Assembly (NCBI RefSeq): GCF_000346505.1 | Contig: NZ_ANOH01000224.1 | Coordinates: forward strand, 1 to 45,551 | Length of the DNA stretch: 45,551 bases | Source of the DNA: Aporhodopirellula sallentina SM41 | GTDB lineage: Bacteria > Planctomycetota > Planctomycetia > Pirellulales > Pirellulaceae | Direction of reading: 5' to 3' | Shown here: piece after piece, positions 43,722 to 45,551 of the stretch | How the letters are laid out: every line of letters starts with the position of its first letter | How positions within the stretch are numbered: the stretch's first letter is position 1 | The notes under the pieces: model-generated | What the model was told of the DNA's origin: nothing | The model's input: the letters and a program-made list of their open reading frames with translations, nothing else | Databases searched by the model: none | Made by a program: the position numbers and the translations under genes

Positions 43722-44591
43722 TCAGTGAATAAGCGAGTTCAGTCGCTCGGCCAGGAACACACCCAGCTCAGTTGAGTCTGATGCGTCGGCGCCCATTAGA
43801 ATCTCAACTATTTGCTCGTACTGCACGAGTTGAATGAGCTGTCCAAAAGACGGTTGAAGAACGTTGTTGCGAAAATCGGTGATTTGACTTTCAAGGGAGT
43901 TAGCAAACTTACTTGGGGCAACAACGATGACACCAAATTGAGACTTTTTCTCCCTTTGGGCCAGCGATGCTGAAAAGAGGAAGTTCCTCATCAACTGGAA
44001 GTGCGGGCGGTTGAAAGGACATGTTTCCCCTTCAGACTGGCGTGCATAAACAGAATCACGAAAGTACGCTCGACCCAGCGTCCAATATGTGCGAGGAGAG
44101 CGCCTACCGTCCCAGGCTTCTAGTCTGCACCAGGCATTTGTTTGCGTCCCCATATCCGAACCAGGACCAAAAAAGCCTGCGCATTTTGAAACGCCGTTTA
44201 CCGATTTCGGCTGACTGCACTTTCCAAATCCTGCCTTTGCGTCACGCAGAAACTTTGCCTCGATGCAGAACAACGAATTCTTGCTTTTCAAAAGTGCGTC
44301 GATACTCGTAGGTTGACTTCCTCCAAATTCCGACAATAGCGACTCATCTTCGTATTCGAGCGAAGCGGTCCAATCTCTCTCCTCGCTTGTCAGTTTCGCA
44401 GCGCCAAGAATCTGCTGAACTATCGAATCACGCTTGCAGAGGTTTCGCAATGCGCCAAAAAGTGACACGCAGAAAACCTGAGATGAATGCGGTTGGTTTG
44501 CATGGGTATGCCAACGAAATGAATCCCCTTCGTCTTCAGTTAGCGCTGTTTTGTAAAGCGTCGGATTTGTCTTGACTCTGTCCCACATCAT
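43722..44591 (-). CDS. PGN_0703-like PD-(D/E)XK restriction endonuclease-fold protein
   Basis: About 289 aa from ATG 44591 (TTG 44618 would add nine residues). Near residue 45, HSSQVFCVSLFGALRNL resembles the SSQ..NLFG block of PGN_0703-type proteins. The core SIDALL...LFCIEAKFLRD supplies the Asp and ExK of a PD-(D/E)XK active site, and the later CAGFFGPGSDMG and FNRPHFQLMRNFLF are also family-like. Substrate unknown; such proteins are found in defence islands. It converges on the Pycsar-like operon with a 47-base gap and has no methylase of its own beside it. Confidence 0.7.
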   Translation of the reverse strand: MMWDRVKTNPTLYKTALTEDEGDSFRWHTHANQPHSSQVFCVSLFGALRNLCKRDSIVQQILGAAKLTSEERDWTASLEYEDESLLSEFGGSQPTSIDALLKSKNSLFCIEAKFLRDAKAGFGKCSQPKSVNGVSKCAGFFGPGSDMGTQTNAWCRLEAWDGRRSPRTYWTLGRAYFRDSVYARQSEGETCPFNRPHFQLMRNFLFSASLAQREKKSQFGVIVVAPSKFANSLESQITDFRNNVLQPSFGQLIQLVQYEQIVEILMGADASDSTELGVFLAERLNSLIH

Positions 44592-44819
44592 TTCACTCTC
44601 GGTCCAGCTGCCCAACAACGATTCAACTTCGTGCAGATTCTAACAGCAATGGACGCAACGTGAAACGAAGCGAACTTTCATCGACCAAGCCTGTATCTTT
44701 CCCACTTCGGTACTCAACCTAGAAAGAGTGCGCCAACTGCGAATTCTCAACTCACCCAACGCCGCCTTGGACCAAAGACCGCCATCGTCAACCCAACCTT
44801 CCACCTCAAGGGAACAACG

Positions 44820-45551
44820 ATGGCTAAGTCAGCAAAACAAATTCAAGAAGACATCACCAACAAGATCATCGAGTCGCTCAAGCAAGGCACGATTCCTTGG
44901 CGTAAGCCGTGGAGCACTTCGCCGAACTGCGGAGCACCCACCAATCTCGTCAGTGGCAAGCGTTACAGGGGGATCAATCCGCTGCTCTTAGAACTGCATC
45001 GCCATGAGAACGACTATCACAGCAAATGGTACGCAACGTGGAACCAGTGGCGGGACCTTGGTGCCAACGTAATGCGGCGTCCGAACGACGTAGCACCGGG
45101 TGAGTGGGGTGCGGGAATTATTTTCTACGCCCCAATCAAACGGACAAAGGAAGACCCTCGGACCGGCGAGGAAGTGGAAGTGAACTTCCCGATGCTGAAG
45201 CAGTACAGCGTGTTCAATGCTGAACAAGTTGAATTGCCCGATAACTTGCAACACTTGGCTGATGTTGAACCTGAATCGAAGAAAAGCGAGTTCATCGACT
45301 TCGCTCCTGCTGAAGCAGCGATTCGGGCAACTGGAGCAACCATTCTGTGCGGTGGAGACCGATGCTTTTACTCGCCTTCAACGGACCACATCCAGATGGT
45401 GAAGAAACATCGATTCGAGTTCGAGAAGGAGTTCTATGCGGCGTTGCTTCATGAACTGAGTCACTGGAGCGAAAAACGGTGCGATTGGACCGGCAGTTAC
45501 GCTGAAGGAGAATTGCGGGCTGAAATGGCGGCTGCGTTCATGTGTGCTGAA
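44820..45551 (+). CDS. ArdC-like antirestriction protein (partial, runs off the window)
   Basis: The frame opens at ATG 44820 and stays open to the last base (244 codons). The N-terminal ssDNA-binding domain shows QIQEDITNKIIESLKQG, IPWRKPW, YRGINPLLL and WNQWRDLGANV. The C-terminal metallopeptidase part shows LLHELSHWSEKRCDW and AEGELRAEMAAAF. This is the ArdC/DUF1738 family carried by plasmids and integrative elements, which protects incoming DNA from host restriction. GGAACAACG precedes the ATG. Its presence at the right edge shows the mobile element continues past the window. Confidence 0.88.
   Translation, partial: MAKSAKQIQEDITNKIIESLKQGTIPWRKPWSTSPNCGAPTNLVSGKRYRGINPLLLELHRHENDYHSKWYATWNQWRDLGANVMRRPNDVAPGEWGAGIIFYAPIKRTKEDPRTGEEVEVNFPMLKQYSVFNAEQVELPDNLQHLADVEPESKKSEFIDFAPAEAAIRATGATILCGGDRCFYSPSTDHIQMVKKHRFEFEKEFYAALLHELSHWSEKRCDWTGSYAEGELRAEMAAAFMCAE

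Overview
The window looks like chromosome from a planctomycete (Rhodopirellula/Pirellula-like). Pointers are an EF-G with the HIDSGKTT P-loop and DGATMDHM switch region typical of the spirochaete/planctomycete/mitochondrial EF-G branch, a DUF1111 di-haem protein, a YjhG/YagF dehydratase, many GTG starts and moderately high GC. This is inference from gene families; there is no rRNA or full-length tRNA here to confirm it.

Three blocks are visible. (1) 1-3256 is the end of an integrated element: a partial gene, a small hypothetical gene and a primase-polymerase/DUF3987 gene broken by a -1 frameshift at an A7 run. It closes on a 56-nt copy of the 3' half of tRNA-Leu(UAA), which I read as the attachment site. 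(2) 3257-19215 is backbone: fusA with a strong terminator; a PNP and GXGXG beta-helix pair; a thioredoxin-trypsin fusion; a secreted protein coupled to a DUF1111 di-haem protein; mnmE (probably starting at ATT); and a minus-strand metallopeptidase, YjhG-type dehydratase and DUF971 operon. It ends with the 3' part of comM/yifB. (3) From about 19215 to the right edge is a second, larger element inserted inside comM. It opens with a large serine recombinase and continues through a small HTH protein, an AEP-type primase and accessory genes. The last annotated gene is an ArdC antirestriction protein cut by the window edge. The far comM half lies outside the window.

The comM element carries a layered defence cargo. 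31995-37688 is a restriction-modification-like locus: DNA methyltransferase, PD-(D/E)XK protein, McrB-like AAA+ ATPase, partner protein, XRE controller and McrA-head/DUF3883 protein, resembling LlaJI/BsuMI-type systems. 37753-40380 is a minus-strand trio (XRE, ImmA/IrrE-like, AlbA_2) that diverges from the most interesting operon, 40580-43674. That operon encodes a tandem class III nucleotide cyclase, an E2-ubiquitin-conjugating-like protein with a SEC-C zinc motif, and a cyclic-nucleotide-binding TIR effector. It is a Pycsar-type anti-phage system with an added E2-like gene, parallel to short type II CBASS. Other notable genes are a beta-grasp (ubiquitin-like) plus OmpR-type winged-helix protein (24376-25125), a D12-class adenine methylase, and a lipoprotein cluster containing a nuclease-like fold.

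Three genes (prim-pol, AAA+ ATPase, ImmA-like) each need one extra base to read through, two of them in A/T homopolymers. Sequencing error, decay and programmed slippage all remain possible. All family assignments rest on reading motifs by eye; no database search was run.
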